Source: Bin87 sp963663945
Lineage (GTDB): Bacteria > Chloroflexota > Dehalococcoidia > Lucifugimonadales > UBA3495
Direction: 5' to 3'
DNA: 64,000 nt
Assembly: GCA_963663945.1 (NCBI GenBank)
Contig: OY760687.1
Location: 2,480,001-2,544,000, forward strand
Shown: in pieces, positions 32,479 to 41,985 of the stretch
Position numbering within the stretch: position 1 is the first letter of the stretch
Layout: every line of letters begins with the position of its first letter
Notes under the pieces: generated by a model
Told to the model about the DNA's origin: nothing
Seen by the model: the letters and a program-made list of their open reading frames with translations, nothing else
Database searches by the model: none
Position numbers and translations under genes: made by a program

Positions 32479-34554
32479 TCAGTCATCAGCGTCGGCCATG
32501 CCCAGGGCGTGCAGGACGAAGGTGTATTCCTCTGCGACCTCCTTGATGCGCTCGAAACGGCCGGAGGCGCCCGCGTGGCCGGAGTCCATGTGGGTCTTGA
32601 GGAGGAGCGGCCGGTCGTCGGTGCGCATCGTGCGCAACTTGGCGACCCATTTCGCCGGCTCCCAATAGGTCACGCGGGGATCGCTGATACCCGCGGTGAC
32701 CAGCATGGGCGGATAATGCTGCTCACGCACGTTATCGTAGGGCGAGTAGGTCCGCATGTACTGGTAATACTCCGCGTCGTTGGGATTGCCCCATTCGTTG
32801 TATTCCATGGTGGTGAGGGGCAGGCTATCGTCCAGCATGGTATTCAGGACGTCGACGAAGGGGACATGGGCCGCCACACAGCCGAAGAGGTCAGGGCGTT
32901 CGTTGATGACCGCCCCCATGAGCATACCGCCGGCGCTGCCTCCGGCCGCGGCGATGCGACCGCGCGCGGTGTAGCCCTCAGCAACTAGGTATTCGGCGCA
33001 ATCGATGAAGTCGTTGAAGGTGTTGCGCTTGTTCAGAAGCTTGCCGGTTTCGTACCAGTCCCATCCCATTTCCATGCCGCCCCGGACGTGGGCGATGGCG
33101 AAGATGAAACCGCGGTCTACCAGGCTCAAGGCGGATACGCTGAAGTTCGCGTCCATGTTCAGGCCGTAACTGCCATACCCGTAAAGATAGAGCGGCGCGC
33201 TGCCGTCGACCGGAGTGTCCCGGCGCATCAGCAGGCTGATCGGGACCCGTACGCCGTCCCGCGCGGTGGCCCACACGCGGTGGGTCTCGTACTGCTCGCC
33301 ATCGTACCCGGAGGGTATTTCCTGCTGCTTGCGCAGAGTGCGCTCGCGGGTCGCCATATCGTAGTCGTACACTGCCGCCGGGGTTTTCAGGGATGTATAG
33401 CCGAACCGCAGGGTGCTGGTATCGAATTCCCGGCCACCCCGGGCCGACATCGCAAAGTCGTCCTCGTCCACTCCGGAAACGAAATGCGTGTCGCCGTCGG
33501 AAAGACGGAGCACCAGGACCTGGGGCAGACCATCCTGGCGGCAGGAGACGACCAGGTGGTCGCGGTAGGCCTCTATACCTCGCAGGGGACGTCCGGGCTC
33601 GTGCGCCATGAAGTCAGACCATTGGTCCCACCCGGGGTTGCCGATGGGGGCGACGGACAGCATGAAGTCCCTGGCGCCATTGCCGTTGTGCCGGATGAAA
33701 AAGCGTTCGCCGTGGTCGACAACGTCGTACTCGAAATCGGTGGCCCGCGGCTCGATCAACACCGGCATAGCAGCCGGATCGTTGGCGTCCAGGAACCGCC
33801 ATTCGGACATGTTGTTGCCGCCGGCGGCCACGTAGATGAACCGGCCGCTGTTGGACTTGCCGACGCCGACAAAAAAGCGCGGGTCCTCCTCTTGATACAC
33901 CAATTCGGCGGAGGCAGGATCGGCGCCCAGGGTGTGGCGATATACGTAAACCGGCCGATGGTGCTCGTCCAGAACCGAATAATACAGGGTCCGATTGTCG
34001 TTGGCCCATTCCAGGCTGTAGTAGGTATTGGGGATCTCGTCGGGGAGCAATTGCCCCGTTTCGAGGTCCAGCACCCGGATGGTGAACTGCTCTGAACCGT
34101 CGAAGTCCACCCCGTAGGCGACCATGCGGTGATCGGGGCTGTTTTCGAAAGATCCGACCTGCGTATAGTCGTGACCCTCGGCCAGCAGGTTCACGTCCAG
34201 CAGGACTTCCTCCGGGCCGTCCGGGCTACCAACGCGGCGGCAGTAGATGGGGTACTGCCCTCCCTCTTCGTAACGGACGTAGTAGTAGAAATCACCTTCC
34301 TTTTCGGGGACGGAGTTGTCGTCCTCCTTGATTCGTCCGCGTATTTCCGCGTAGATCTGTTCCTGCAGGGCGGACAACGGGGCGAGGAACGCTTCGGTGT
34401 ACTCATTCTCGGCGCGCAGGTACGGCATCGTCTCCGGGTCATCCTGATCCCGGAGCCAGTGCCAGGGGTCGACGCGCGCGTCGCCATGCAGCGTGTCGGT
34501 GTGGGCGCGCCGGGAAGCGGCGGGAGGGTTGGGCAATCCGTTGCCAATGGTCAT
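32479..34554 (-). CDS. ptrB: Oligopeptidase B (prolyl oligopeptidase family)
   Basis: A 691-residue S9A serine peptidase: an N-terminal beta-propeller (about 80-410) and a C-terminal alpha/beta-hydrolase domain. The nucleophile is in AAGGSAGGMLMGAV, the acid in VTAGISDPRVTYWEP, and the histidine in MDSGHAGASGRFE. YGYGSYGLNMD and FAIAHVRGGMEMGWDWYETGK are typical of oligopeptidase B. It has no signal peptide and is a cytoplasmic peptidase for short peptides, usually after basic residues. It follows the SRPBCC gene by 36 bp. Confidence 0.92.
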   Translation of the reverse strand: MTIGNGLPNPPAASRRAHTDTLHGDARVDPWHWLRDQDDPETMPYLRAENEYTEAFLAPLSALQEQIYAEIRGRIKEDDNSVPEKEGDFYYYVRYEEGGQYPIYCRRVGSPDGPEEVLLDVNLLAEGHDYTQVGSFENSPDHRMVAYGVDFDGSEQFTIRVLDLETGQLLPDEIPNTYYSLEWANDNRTLYYSVLDEHHRPVYVYRHTLGADPASAELVYQEEDPRFFVGVGKSNSGRFIYVAAGGNNMSEWRFLDANDPAAMPVLIEPRATDFEYDVVDHGERFFIRHNGNGARDFMLSVAPIGNPGWDQWSDFMAHEPGRPLRGIEAYRDHLVVSCRQDGLPQVLVLRLSDGDTHFVSGVDEDDFAMSARGGREFDTSTLRFGYTSLKTPAAVYDYDMATRERTLRKQQEIPSGYDGEQYETHRVWATARDGVRVPISLLMRRDTPVDGSAPLYLYGYGSYGLNMDANFSVSALSLVDRGFIFAIAHVRGGMEMGWDWYETGKLLNKRNTFNDFIDCAEYLVAEGYTARGRIAAAGGSAGGMLMGAVINERPDLFGCVAAHVPFVDVLNTMLDDSLPLTTMEYNEWGNPNDAEYYQYMRTYSPYDNVREQHYPPMLVTAGISDPRVTYWEPAKWVAKLRTMRTDDRPLLLKTHMDSGHAGASGRFERIKEVAEEYTFVLHALGMADADD

Positions 34555-34590
34555 TTGATCACTCCGGGGAGAGGTGGCGCCGAACGAGCG

Positions 34591-35064
34591 TCATTCGGTG
34601 ACGGGTTCGGCAGACACGGATTTCGAGGCGGATTCGATTGCGGCCAGTTCGCCGGCCACGTAGCGGCGGCAAGCGCCGGGTCGCAACCGGGCGATCAACG
34701 ACCCCAGCCAACCGCCGTATTCGGCCTCCACAGTAAGGTGGGCGTGCCCATCATCATCGGAGGTAAAGCCGGGATCCGCGTCCGAGCACGGGCGAACCCG
34801 ATAAGAAAACTCCACGGAAAAGCCGGGTCCGACGGTGCGGTGGCCGAACATCTCCGGTTCCTGGACGACGGTCATCAGGCTGGTGAATTTGTCCCGACCG
34901 ATCTGCAATTCGATGCGATTTCCCGGCCTGGGTTCTGTTCCGTCGGGCAGATCGGAGCGGCGGTAGGCCGGCCCATGGATGGTACGAGACGGAAAATCTA
35001 TCACTGCATTCCAGGCTTCATCCGGCGTGCAGGGGATGATTTTCCCAAGTTCAAAAGTCCGCAT
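34591..35064 (-). CDS. SRPBCC-family protein
   Basis: A 157-residue protein with the START/Bet v1-like (polyketide cyclase 2) layout: the N-terminal strand and helix FELGKIIPCTPDEAWNAVIDF, central strands GNRIELQIG and FTSLMTVVQEP, and the amphipathic C-terminal helix GACRRYVAGELAAIESA. The fold binds a hydrophobic ligand; the role is unknown. AAGGGA precedes the ATG. It is divergent from the CoA-transferase gene across 202 bp, which holds a 7-bp hairpin CTTGGAA/TTCCAAG at 35188-35206. Confidence 0.75.
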   Translation of the reverse strand: MRTFELGKIIPCTPDEAWNAVIDFPSRTIHGPAYRRSDLPDGTEPRPGNRIELQIGRDKFTSLMTVVQEPEMFGHRTVGPGFSVEFSYRVRPCSDADPGFTSDDDGHAHLTVEAEYGGWLGSLIARLRPGACRRYVAGELAAIESASKSVSAEPVTE

Positions 35065-35266
35065 TTGTTCCCTTGATGGGGGGCGCTACGATCTGGAGTG
35101 GGACCGTCCTGGCAGGCCGCTGGCACCGGTGCAAGTCCGGCAAGTCGCTGTCAGAATCAGCAATCAGAGTGTACACAAACCACGTGGCTTGGAACCACTT
35201 TCCAAGTTGACCGGTACCGCGAATTATGCAATGGTAGCGCATCCGGCGCGACGGACCGACACGACT

Positions 35267-36532
35267 ATGAATATGCCCGAAGGCGCCCTGACCGGCCTGA
35301 AAATTCTGGACTTCACCCACTATGTGGCGGGGCCGTACTGCACGAAACTTTTGGCCGATTACGGCGCGGAAGTGATCAAAGTAGAACGGCAACCGCATGG
35401 CGACGGGTCGCGCCGCATGGGCCCGTATCCGGGCGATGAACCGCATCCCGAAAAGAGCGCCCAATTCCTGCACTTGAACACCAACAAGCGTGGCATCGCC
35501 ATAGACCTGAAAAAGAGCGGAGCCACCGGCATCGTGGAGCGCCTCGCCTCGTGGGCCGACGTTGTGGTGGAAAGCTACCGGCCCGGGGTGGCAGATCGGC
35601 TGGGAATCAGCTATGAGCGCCTGAGAAACGTCAACCCCGCAATCGTCTACACCAGCATTTCCAATTTCGGCCAAACGGGGCCGTATCGGGATTACCGTGG
35701 GTCGGAGATCGTCTTCTACGGCATGGGCGGCGAGATGCACTCCACCGGCCTGGCAGACCGGGAGCCGCTGAAACTAGGCGGCAACGTGGGCCTGTATCAG
35801 GCCGGGGCAGTGGCCGCGGTGGCGACAATGGGCGCTGTGCTGGCCGGCTCCTTCTGGATGGATGACGAAACGGACGTGGCGACCGGGCAGCACGTAGACG
35901 TGTCCATTCTGGAAACGCAACTGGGATCGGTTGACCGCCGGCAGAGCGCATTGCTGGCGTACCAATACACGGGCGAACTCAGCCACCGGCCAGCTTCGGG
36001 TGGATCCGGTGGCTACCCGAACGCAGTATATCCGTGTTCCGACGGCTACCTTCAGATCAACGGCAGCCGAATGTACTTCCCACGAGCCGTGGCGATGCTG
36101 GGCAATCCGCCCGAATTGACCGACGAGCGGTGGAAGGATCCGTCGTCACAGGGCGATGGGGCGATGCAGGAGGAATTCGAAGGAGAACATTTCCTCCCAT
36201 GGATACTGGAACGGACGAGAGCCGAAGCCTGGCGCTCCGCCCAACAAAACCGGGTGCTCTCCGGTCCGATCAACACGATGGCGGACCTGGATGTAGACCC
36301 GTCGTTCAATTCCAGGGGCGTATTTGCGGAGGGCGACCACCCGGTCGCCGGGCACATGAGGTATCCGGGACGCCCGTTCATAATGAACGGCTCTCCGTGG
36401 CGATTGAGGCGCACCGCGCCGTTGCTTGGACAGCATACGATGGAAGTGCTGGCCGAGCTTGGCTGCTCCGACGCGGACATCGTAAGGCTCAGCGACGCCG
36501 GTGTGATACTGGGCAAAACCGAGGAGAGTTAG
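35267..36532 (+). CDS. CaiB/BaiF family III CoA-transferase 1
   Basis: A 421-residue family III acyl-CoA transferase. Support includes LTGLKILDFTHYVAGPYCTKLLADYGAEVIKVER, HLNTNKRGIAIDLKK, DVVVESYRPGVADRLGISYERL, YTSISNFGQTGPY and the C-terminal APLLGQHTMEVLAELG. The catalytic aspartate is expected in the GxxDxx-type region around residue 165-175. It moves CoA between organic acids. The start at 35267 gives MNMPEGALTGL; an in-frame ATG at 35231 is possible and no strong Shine-Dalgarno decides. It is followed one base later by a second CoA-transferase, implying a two-subunit enzyme or coupled pair. Confidence 0.88.
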   Translation: MNMPEGALTGLKILDFTHYVAGPYCTKLLADYGAEVIKVERQPHGDGSRRMGPYPGDEPHPEKSAQFLHLNTNKRGIAIDLKKSGATGIVERLASWADVVVESYRPGVADRLGISYERLRNVNPAIVYTSISNFGQTGPYRDYRGSEIVFYGMGGEMHSTGLADREPLKLGGNVGLYQAGAVAAVATMGAVLAGSFWMDDETDVATGQHVDVSILETQLGSVDRRQSALLAYQYTGELSHRPASGGSGGYPNAVYPCSDGYLQINGSRMYFPRAVAMLGNPPELTDERWKDPSSQGDGAMQEEFEGEHFLPWILERTRAEAWRSAQQNRVLSGPINTMADLDVDPSFNSRGVFAEGDHPVAGHMRYPGRPFIMNGSPWRLRRTAPLLGQHTMEVLAELGCSDADIVRLSDAGVILGKTEES

Positions 36533-36533
36533 C

Positions 36534-37838
36534 ATGCCTCGCCCCCGGCTGCCGCTGGAAGGTCTGCGTGTCCTGGAGATCACCGTGGTGTGGGCGGGCC
36601 CCTATTGCGGCTCCTTCCTGGCCGACCTGGGCGCGGAGGTGATCCGCGTCGAGTCCACCAAGACCTTCGTGCCCCTGACGCGCGGAGCCGCGCCGCATCT
36701 GTCCCAGGCGGTGATCAACAACCTGCCACTCTACTCGGGGGGTACGCCGGGGCGAGTGCCGGGCGATCGGCCGTTCAACCGTTCGCCGATGTTCAACTCC
36801 CATGCCCGCAACAAGAAGAGCATGACCGTGAACCTGCTGGATCCCGGCGGGCGAGAGATCTTCGACCGGCTGGTGGCGATCAGCGACGTGCTGATCGAGA
36901 ACAACCCCACCGAGACCATGGAAAAGCTCGATATCTCCTACGAGTCACTGCGCGCGGTCAAGGACGACATCATCATGCTCCGGATGCCGGCGTACGGCAG
37001 CGACGGGCCCTACCGCGACTACCGGGCCCACGGCGTGCACATCGAAGGCGTCGTCGGGCACACCATGCTGCGGGGGTACGAGGACACTGACCCTTCGTAC
37101 AACACCACCGTGCTGATGTCTGACGCGGCCGGCGGCGCCCAGGGCGCTTTCGCGGTGCTGGCCGCCCTCCGGCACCGGAAGAGGACAGGAGAGGGACAAC
37201 TGGTGGAACTGGGCCAGGCGGAGAACGTGTTCCCGTTCCTCGGAGAATATTACCTGGATTACGCGATGAACGGACGCACTCACGCGACCCTGGGGAACCG
37301 CCATCCGCGAGCATTGCAAAACTGCCATCCATGCGCCGGCGAAAACCGGTGGGTAGCCATCACGGTTTACGACGACGACCAGTGGCAGGCGCTGTGCGAC
37401 GTAATCGGCACAGCGCACCTGAAGGATGACCCGGAACTTGCGAGCGCAGAGGGTCGCCACGCGCGGCAAGCTGACATCGACCCGGTGATCTCGGAATGGA
37501 CCCGGCGCCAGAATGCGGAGGATGCTATGCATGCACTGCAGGAACGCGGCATTCCGGCGGGGGTGGTGATGAACCAGGCCGACGCGTTCGCCGATCCTCA
37601 CATCCGGTCGCGCGAGTTCTTCCGCGAAGCGTACCAGGAGGACTGCGGGACACACCTTTATCCCGGCCCACTGTACCAAATGTCGGAAACGCCCCTGGGC
37701 ATCCGCCGCGGTCCGGTCATGTTCGGCCAGGATAACGAGTACGTGTATCGCGAACTCCTGGGATTCTCCGCGGAGGAGTACGAAGGATTCAAAGCAGCGG
37801 GACACGTCGACACTGACTACGCGCCCGGTGTGGGCTGA
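36534..37838 (+). CDS. CaiB/BaiF family III CoA-transferase 2
   Basis: A 434-residue family III CoA-transferase, beginning one base after the stop of copy 1. Motifs: LEGLRVLEITVVWAGPYCGSFLADLGAEVIRVES, SHARNKKSMTVNLLDPGGREIFDRLV, DVLIENNPTETMEKLDISYESL, LRMPAYGSDGPYRDYRAHGVH and ENRWVAITVYDDDQWQAL. Compared with copy 1 it has a 25-residue insertion after the first motif (PLTRGAAPHLSQ...GDRPFN). The pair may form a heteromer like succinyl-CoA:mesaconate-type enzymes; the substrates are unknown. Confidence 0.88.
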   Translation: MPRPRLPLEGLRVLEITVVWAGPYCGSFLADLGAEVIRVESTKTFVPLTRGAAPHLSQAVINNLPLYSGGTPGRVPGDRPFNRSPMFNSHARNKKSMTVNLLDPGGREIFDRLVAISDVLIENNPTETMEKLDISYESLRAVKDDIIMLRMPAYGSDGPYRDYRAHGVHIEGVVGHTMLRGYEDTDPSYNTTVLMSDAAGGAQGAFAVLAALRHRKRTGEGQLVELGQAENVFPFLGEYYLDYAMNGRTHATLGNRHPRALQNCHPCAGENRWVAITVYDDDQWQALCDVIGTAHLKDDPELASAEGRHARQADIDPVISEWTRRQNAEDAMHALQERGIPAGVVMNQADAFADPHIRSREFFREAYQEDCGTHLYPGPLYQMSETPLGIRRGPVMFGQDNEYVYRELLGFSAEEYEGFKAAGHVDTDYAPGVG

Positions 37839-37975
37839 TCCTGCCAGCACTGAACTCGCCTGTCTGGCGGTAAGGCGGGAATGGCTCCCCATCCTCTACA
37901 AAATCCATGGCCGGTGTTAGGATAATCCGAAACGCGGACCACCCTGAACCCGGACCCCCTGAACGAGGTATTGCC

Positions 37976-38926
37976 ATGCCCACCAAACGGATCGGCATCC
38001 ATGCAGGAGCGCCGAACGCTGAGGCTTCCCTGGATCTCATGCGGCGCGCGGAAGCGGCCGGCGTGCACGCCGCCTGGCTCACCACCGGAGGCACCGGCCT
38101 TGATGCCCTGACTCTGTTCGCGGCCGCCGCGGTGCAGACGGACAACATCGTGTTCGGGACGTCGATTGTCCCGACGTACCCACGACATCCCATCGTCGCG
38201 GCTCAACAGGTGCTGGTGCTGGATCAACTGGCGCCCGGACGGCTGCGTTTGGGCGTGGGCCCGAGCCATCGGCCGACCATGCGCTCGATGTTCGGATACA
38301 ACCTCCGCGCGCCGCTGACCAACCTCCGCGAGTATCTGCAGATCCTGCGGTCGCTGCTGCACGAGGGATCGGTGGATTTCGACGGCCAGGAGTACACGGC
38401 GCACGCCAGCATCCCGAGGCCGGTGGACGTTCCGGTGATGGCGTCGGCACTGCAGGAAGGCTCTTACGAATTGTGCGGAGAGTTGGCGGACGGCGCCATC
38501 AGCTGGGTGAGCCCGGCGGTGTACCTGCGGGACAAGGCGTTGCCGGCATTGCGCCGGGGCTCCGACCAGGCCGGTCGGGACGCTCCCCCGCTGATCGCAC
38601 ACGCACCGGTTTGCATCAGCGACAACCCCGACGCTACCCGTCTGGCGGTGCAGCAGCAGCTTTCCAACTACCCGCGCCTGCCCTTCTACCAACGCATGTG
38701 GGCGGCGGCCGGCTACCCGGAGGCGGCCGAAGAGACCTGGAGCGACGGCATGATCGAGGCCACGGTGCTCACTGGAGATGCCGACAACGTCGGGGAACGC
38801 ATGGTCGCGATGCTGGACATGGGCATCTCGGAGTTGCTGATCACACCGGTCACGGCCAGCGACGATCCCGCCGCGGACATGGAGCAGACCATCAACCTGC
38901 TCGGCAAAGTCGCGCAATCCATCTGA
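37976..38926 (+). CDS. LLM-class flavin/F420-dependent oxidoreductase 1
   Basis: A 316-residue bacterial-luciferase-like TIM barrel: IGIHAGAPNAEASLDLMRRAEAAGVHAAWL, FGTSIVPTYPRHPIVAAQQVLVLDQLAPGRLRLGVGPSH, and a C-terminal VGERMVAMLDMGISELLI. The QLAPGRLRLGVGPSHRP segment matches the F420-type (TIGR03564-like) group. The start has GAGGT 7 nt upstream. It lies 137 bp after CoA-transferase 2 and 13 bp before the second LLM gene. It probably oxidises or reduces a small organic substrate with FMN or F420H2. Confidence 0.85.
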   Translation: MPTKRIGIHAGAPNAEASLDLMRRAEAAGVHAAWLTTGGTGLDALTLFAAAAVQTDNIVFGTSIVPTYPRHPIVAAQQVLVLDQLAPGRLRLGVGPSHRPTMRSMFGYNLRAPLTNLREYLQILRSLLHEGSVDFDGQEYTAHASIPRPVDVPVMASALQEGSYELCGELADGAISWVSPAVYLRDKALPALRRGSDQAGRDAPPLIAHAPVCISDNPDATRLAVQQQLSNYPRLPFYQRMWAAAGYPEAAEETWSDGMIEATVLTGDADNVGERMVAMLDMGISELLITPVTASDDPAADMEQTINLLGKVAQSI

Positions 38927-38939
38927 GCGGAGTAGCGCC

Positions 38940-40043
38940 ATGAAATTGGGCCTGTTCAACATGCCCCTGCACCCGCCGGGTCGCTTGCATGCGGATACCT
39001 ACGACGAAGACCTGGAGTTGATGGCGCGTGCCGACGAGCTTGGATATTCCGAGGCGTGGATCGGCGAGCACTTCACCACTGAGTGGGAGAACATGCCGGC
39101 TCCCGACCTGTTCATCGCGCGGGCATTGGGAGTGACCAGGAACCTCGTGATGGGCACCGGCGTGTCCCTGCTGGCCTTTCACGATCCAATCATTATCGCG
39201 CACCGGATGGCGATGCTCGATCATTTGGCGCGGGGCCGGTTCTTCTTTGGTATCGGGTCGGGCGGCGTACCCACCGATTCCGAGATGTTCGGCATGGACC
39301 GGGAGTCCGGTCAGCAGCGGGACCGGATGCGAGAGGCGGCGAACGTCATCCTCAACATGTGGACGACAGAAGAGCCGGACAGGTTCGCTCACGAGGGCGA
39401 TTATTACACGGTACGCCTGCCGGAATCCCGTCCGGAAATGGGGTTGGCCTACCACATGCGGCCCTACCAGAAACCGCACCCTCCAATCGCGGTGGCGGGG
39501 AGTAGCCCGTCGTCGCCGACCCTGGAAGTCGCGGGCGAAATGGGCTGGTGGCCCATGAGCACACTGTTTCTGCACACCTCGCATCTTCCGAAACACTGGG
39601 ATGCCTACTCCAAAGGGGCACAGTCAGCCGGGCGAACGGTGTCGCGCAACCAGTGGCGCATCGCCCGTGAAGTCTACGTCGGCGAGACCACCGAGCAGGC
39701 CGTCGCGGACGTTATGAACGGACCACCGGCCCGGACCTTCGACAAGTACTTCATACCGTTGCTGGGCCAGGGGCAGCGCGGCCTCGACGGTATCAAGACC
39801 GACCCGAACCTTCCCAACTCCGCCCTTACGCCCGAGTACATGCTGGACAATTTCTGGATCGTGGGCGATCCCGACGAATGCGCGCGGCAGATAAGGGAAC
39901 TGTACGGTGACACCGGCGGGTTCGGAACCCTATTGATGCTTTGCCACGACTGGGGCAAGGACCGGGCGAAGGGGCTGCGTTCACTGGAACTCCTGGCGAC
40001 CGAGACCTTGCCACAATTAGCGGATCTCAATCCCGACGACTAG
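38940..40043 (+). CDS. LLM-class flavin-dependent monooxygenase 2
   Basis: A 367-residue luciferase-like monooxygenase with KLGLFNMPLHPPGR at the N-terminus, LMARADELGYSEAWIGEHFTTEWE, ARALGVTRNLVMGTGVSLLAFHDPIIIAHRMAMLDHLARGRFFFGIGSGG, and YQKPHPPIAVAGSSPSS. It resembles alkanal and limonene/phthiodiolone-type FMN monooxygenases. It is longer than LLM enzyme 1, and the two are not close copies. GGAG lies 7 nt before the ATG. Co-transcribed with its neighbours; the substrate is unknown. Confidence 0.87.
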   Translation: MKLGLFNMPLHPPGRLHADTYDEDLELMARADELGYSEAWIGEHFTTEWENMPAPDLFIARALGVTRNLVMGTGVSLLAFHDPIIIAHRMAMLDHLARGRFFFGIGSGGVPTDSEMFGMDRESGQQRDRMREAANVILNMWTTEEPDRFAHEGDYYTVRLPESRPEMGLAYHMRPYQKPHPPIAVAGSSPSSPTLEVAGEMGWWPMSTLFLHTSHLPKHWDAYSKGAQSAGRTVSRNQWRIAREVYVGETTEQAVADVMNGPPARTFDKYFIPLLGQGQRGLDGIKTDPNLPNSALTPEYMLDNFWIVGDPDECARQIRELYGDTGGFGTLLMLCHDWGKDRAKGLRSLELLATETLPQLADLNPDD

Positions 40044-40080
40044 AACCGCGTCACCATCGCCGCCATAACGAGGAGGCAAT

Positions 40081-40410
40081 ATGTTCATCGCAACCAACCG
40101 AATCAAGGTCAAGACCGGCTACGGTGACACCCTGGCGGAGATGTTCAAAGCCCGGGGCTCCGTGCAGGACCATTCCGGCTTCATCAGCTTCGAACTGTGG
40201 AAGATGCACAAGACCCCGGACCACGAAGATTTCCTGGTGGTCACCCACTGGGAGACTGAAGAGGACCACCACACGTGGACACGCAGCGATGCTTTCCGCT
40301 CTGCCCACGCCGGCGGGCCGCCAGATTTTCTGCTCGGTCCTGGTGAATTCCACACGTATGAAGTGGTGCACCGGCTGGAAGCGTCGGGGGCAGCCGCTGC
40401 CGCGGACTAA
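40081..40410 (+). CDS. IsdG/ABM-type haem-degrading monooxygenase-like protein
   Basis: A 109-residue dimeric-barrel ABM-fold protein. The three residues that define IsdG/IsdI haem oxygenases (Asn7, Trp67, His77) are matched at N6, W66 and H76, with the same spacing: ATNRIKV, HHTWTRS and RSAHAG. SFELWK and DFLVVTHWETEEDH are also typical. It therefore may open haem to release iron rather than act as a quinol monooxygenase. GAGGAGG lies just upstream of the ATG. It is 37 bp after LLM enzyme 2. No haem transporter gene is adjacent. Confidence 0.78.
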   Translation: MFIATNRIKVKTGYGDTLAEMFKARGSVQDHSGFISFELWKMHKTPDHEDFLVVTHWETEEDHHTWTRSDAFRSAHAGGPPDFLLGPGEFHTYEVVHRLEASGAAAAAD

Positions 40411-40709
40411 CCAACATCTTCGGAGCGCCGATCCGATCACGACGCTGCAATGCAATTCAGCGGCAGCGTCGATAAATTGGCTAGCCTGGCGGGGAACGGC
40501 GGGGTTCGAGCGTTGACCCTGCTGTGCCGAAAGGCCTACCTCAACTATCCCGCTGGTAGTCGCCGAGAATGGCGCCTTGTCACTCGCGCCGCCATAGCCC
40601 CCGGTTCCAACCGGGGGTTATGCATGTGGTGCCAATCGGCGAATTTCCCACGGCAACAACCTGATATATTGAACCGGATCGCTCCCATATCCGGCAAAGG
40701 AGTTCGTCG
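40411..40709. other. Non-coding gap with a hairpin
   Basis: A 299-bp stretch with no supportable gene. It contains the inverted repeat CCCCCGG / CCGGGGG at 40598-40617 (loop TTCCAA), which may end the LLM/IsdG unit, and a -10-like TATATT at 40665-40670 about 40 bp before the next start codon with no clear -35. Nothing else is recognised. Confidence 0.5.
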
Positions 40710-41957
40710 ATGGAGCTACCCGAACCCACATTGGTGCCAGAACAGTTTGGCACGCTGCAGGGCGTGCGCATTTTGTCCACGGGCACCATAGTCGCCGAGC
40801 CGGTGGCTGCTGGCATGGCGGCGGACATGGGCGCCGAGGTGATCCACATCGAGCGACCCGGCGCAGGTGAGGACTGGAGGCACGCGGAGTTCCCCATCGA
40901 GTCCCCGAGCGGTGTTCAGGTGGCCAGCTCCTGGATCCAGGACCACCGGAACATGTTCCATACCACCCTGGATTTCAGCACCCCGGAGGGTCGCGACATT
41001 TTTCTCAAGTTGTTGCAGCGGGCTGACATCTGGATGGAAAGTTCCAAAGCTCGCACCTATGACAAATGGGGCTTGGACGACGCGACGGTGTTGGACGCCA
41101 ACCCGAAACTGGTGATCTGCCACATATCCGGATACGGGCAGGACGGCGACCCCGATTACGTGGGACGGGCTTCCTACGACTTCACGGCGCAGGCATTCGG
41201 CGGCATGATGAACCTAATGGGCAACCCGGAGCCCGAACCACCCACTCGAGCGGTGCCCTGGACGGCCGATTACATCACCGCACTGTTCTGCCTGTGGTCG
41301 TCATTGGCGGCGTACATCCATGCTCAACGCACCGGACAGGGCCAGGTGATCGACCTCGCCCAGTTCGAGGCGGTGCACCGCATTCTTTCCGGCACCATGG
41401 TTGCCTACAACGAGCTGGGATTGGTCCGGGAACGAGCCGGCAACAAAGCCGGAAACGCCCAGCCCTGGGACACCTTTCAGGCCAGGGACGGTTGGGTGGT
41501 CGTCGCAGCAGTGGGCCCTGCTGTCTACGCGAGGGTCTGCCATGTCCTGGGCTTGGACCCGGATGACGAGAAATGGATCCGAGCCCGACGGGAGATCCAC
41601 TCGCCGGAGGGCATCGAGTTCGACGCCATCCTGCGCGGGTGGGTGGAAGACCGGACGGTGGATGACGTGGTCCGCATCTTCAATGAAGCGCAAGTGGGGT
41701 GCAGCCGGATCATGAATGCCCAGGAAATGGACCAGAACCTCCATTACCGGAAACGAGGGGTACACGCCGAATGGCAGGATGATCAACTGGGCAAGACGGT
41801 GAAAGGCGTTGGAGTCATCCCCAAGTTTTCCGCATCGCCCGGAAAGATCTGGCGCGGCTCGGTTCCCGTCGGGCATGACAACGACCTGGTGTATGGGGAT
41901 TTGTTGGGCGTGGCGCCGGAAATGCTGCGTGAACTGGCCAGCCAGAAAGTGATATGA
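40710..41957 (+). CDS. CaiB/BaiF family III CoA-transferase 3
   Basis: A 415-residue family III CoA-transferase: LQGVRILSTGTIVAEPVAAGMAADMGAEVIHIERPG, FHTTLDFSTPEGRDIFLKLLQRADIWMESSK, ICHISGYGQDGDPDYVGRASYDFTAQAFGGMMNL, and RTGQGQVIDLAQFEAVHRIL. Unlike copies 1 and 2 the first motif has EPVAAG in place of the usual GPxxG, so it belongs to another branch. It ends 29 bp before a bidirectional terminator that also serves the ribosomal RNA unit. AAAGGAG precedes the ATG. Confidence 0.88.
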   Translation: MELPEPTLVPEQFGTLQGVRILSTGTIVAEPVAAGMAADMGAEVIHIERPGAGEDWRHAEFPIESPSGVQVASSWIQDHRNMFHTTLDFSTPEGRDIFLKLLQRADIWMESSKARTYDKWGLDDATVLDANPKLVICHISGYGQDGDPDYVGRASYDFTAQAFGGMMNLMGNPEPEPPTRAVPWTADYITALFCLWSSLAAYIHAQRTGQGQVIDLAQFEAVHRILSGTMVAYNELGLVRERAGNKAGNAQPWDTFQARDGWVVVAAVGPAVYARVCHVLGLDPDDEKWIRARREIHSPEGIEFDAILRGWVEDRTVDDVVRIFNEAQVGCSRIMNAQEMDQNLHYRKRGVHAEWQDDQLGKTVKGVGVIPKFSASPGKIWRGSVPVGHDNDLVYGDLLGVAPEMLRELASQKVI

Positions 41958-41985
41958 GGGATGCCCCGCTCACGCGCAAAACAAA

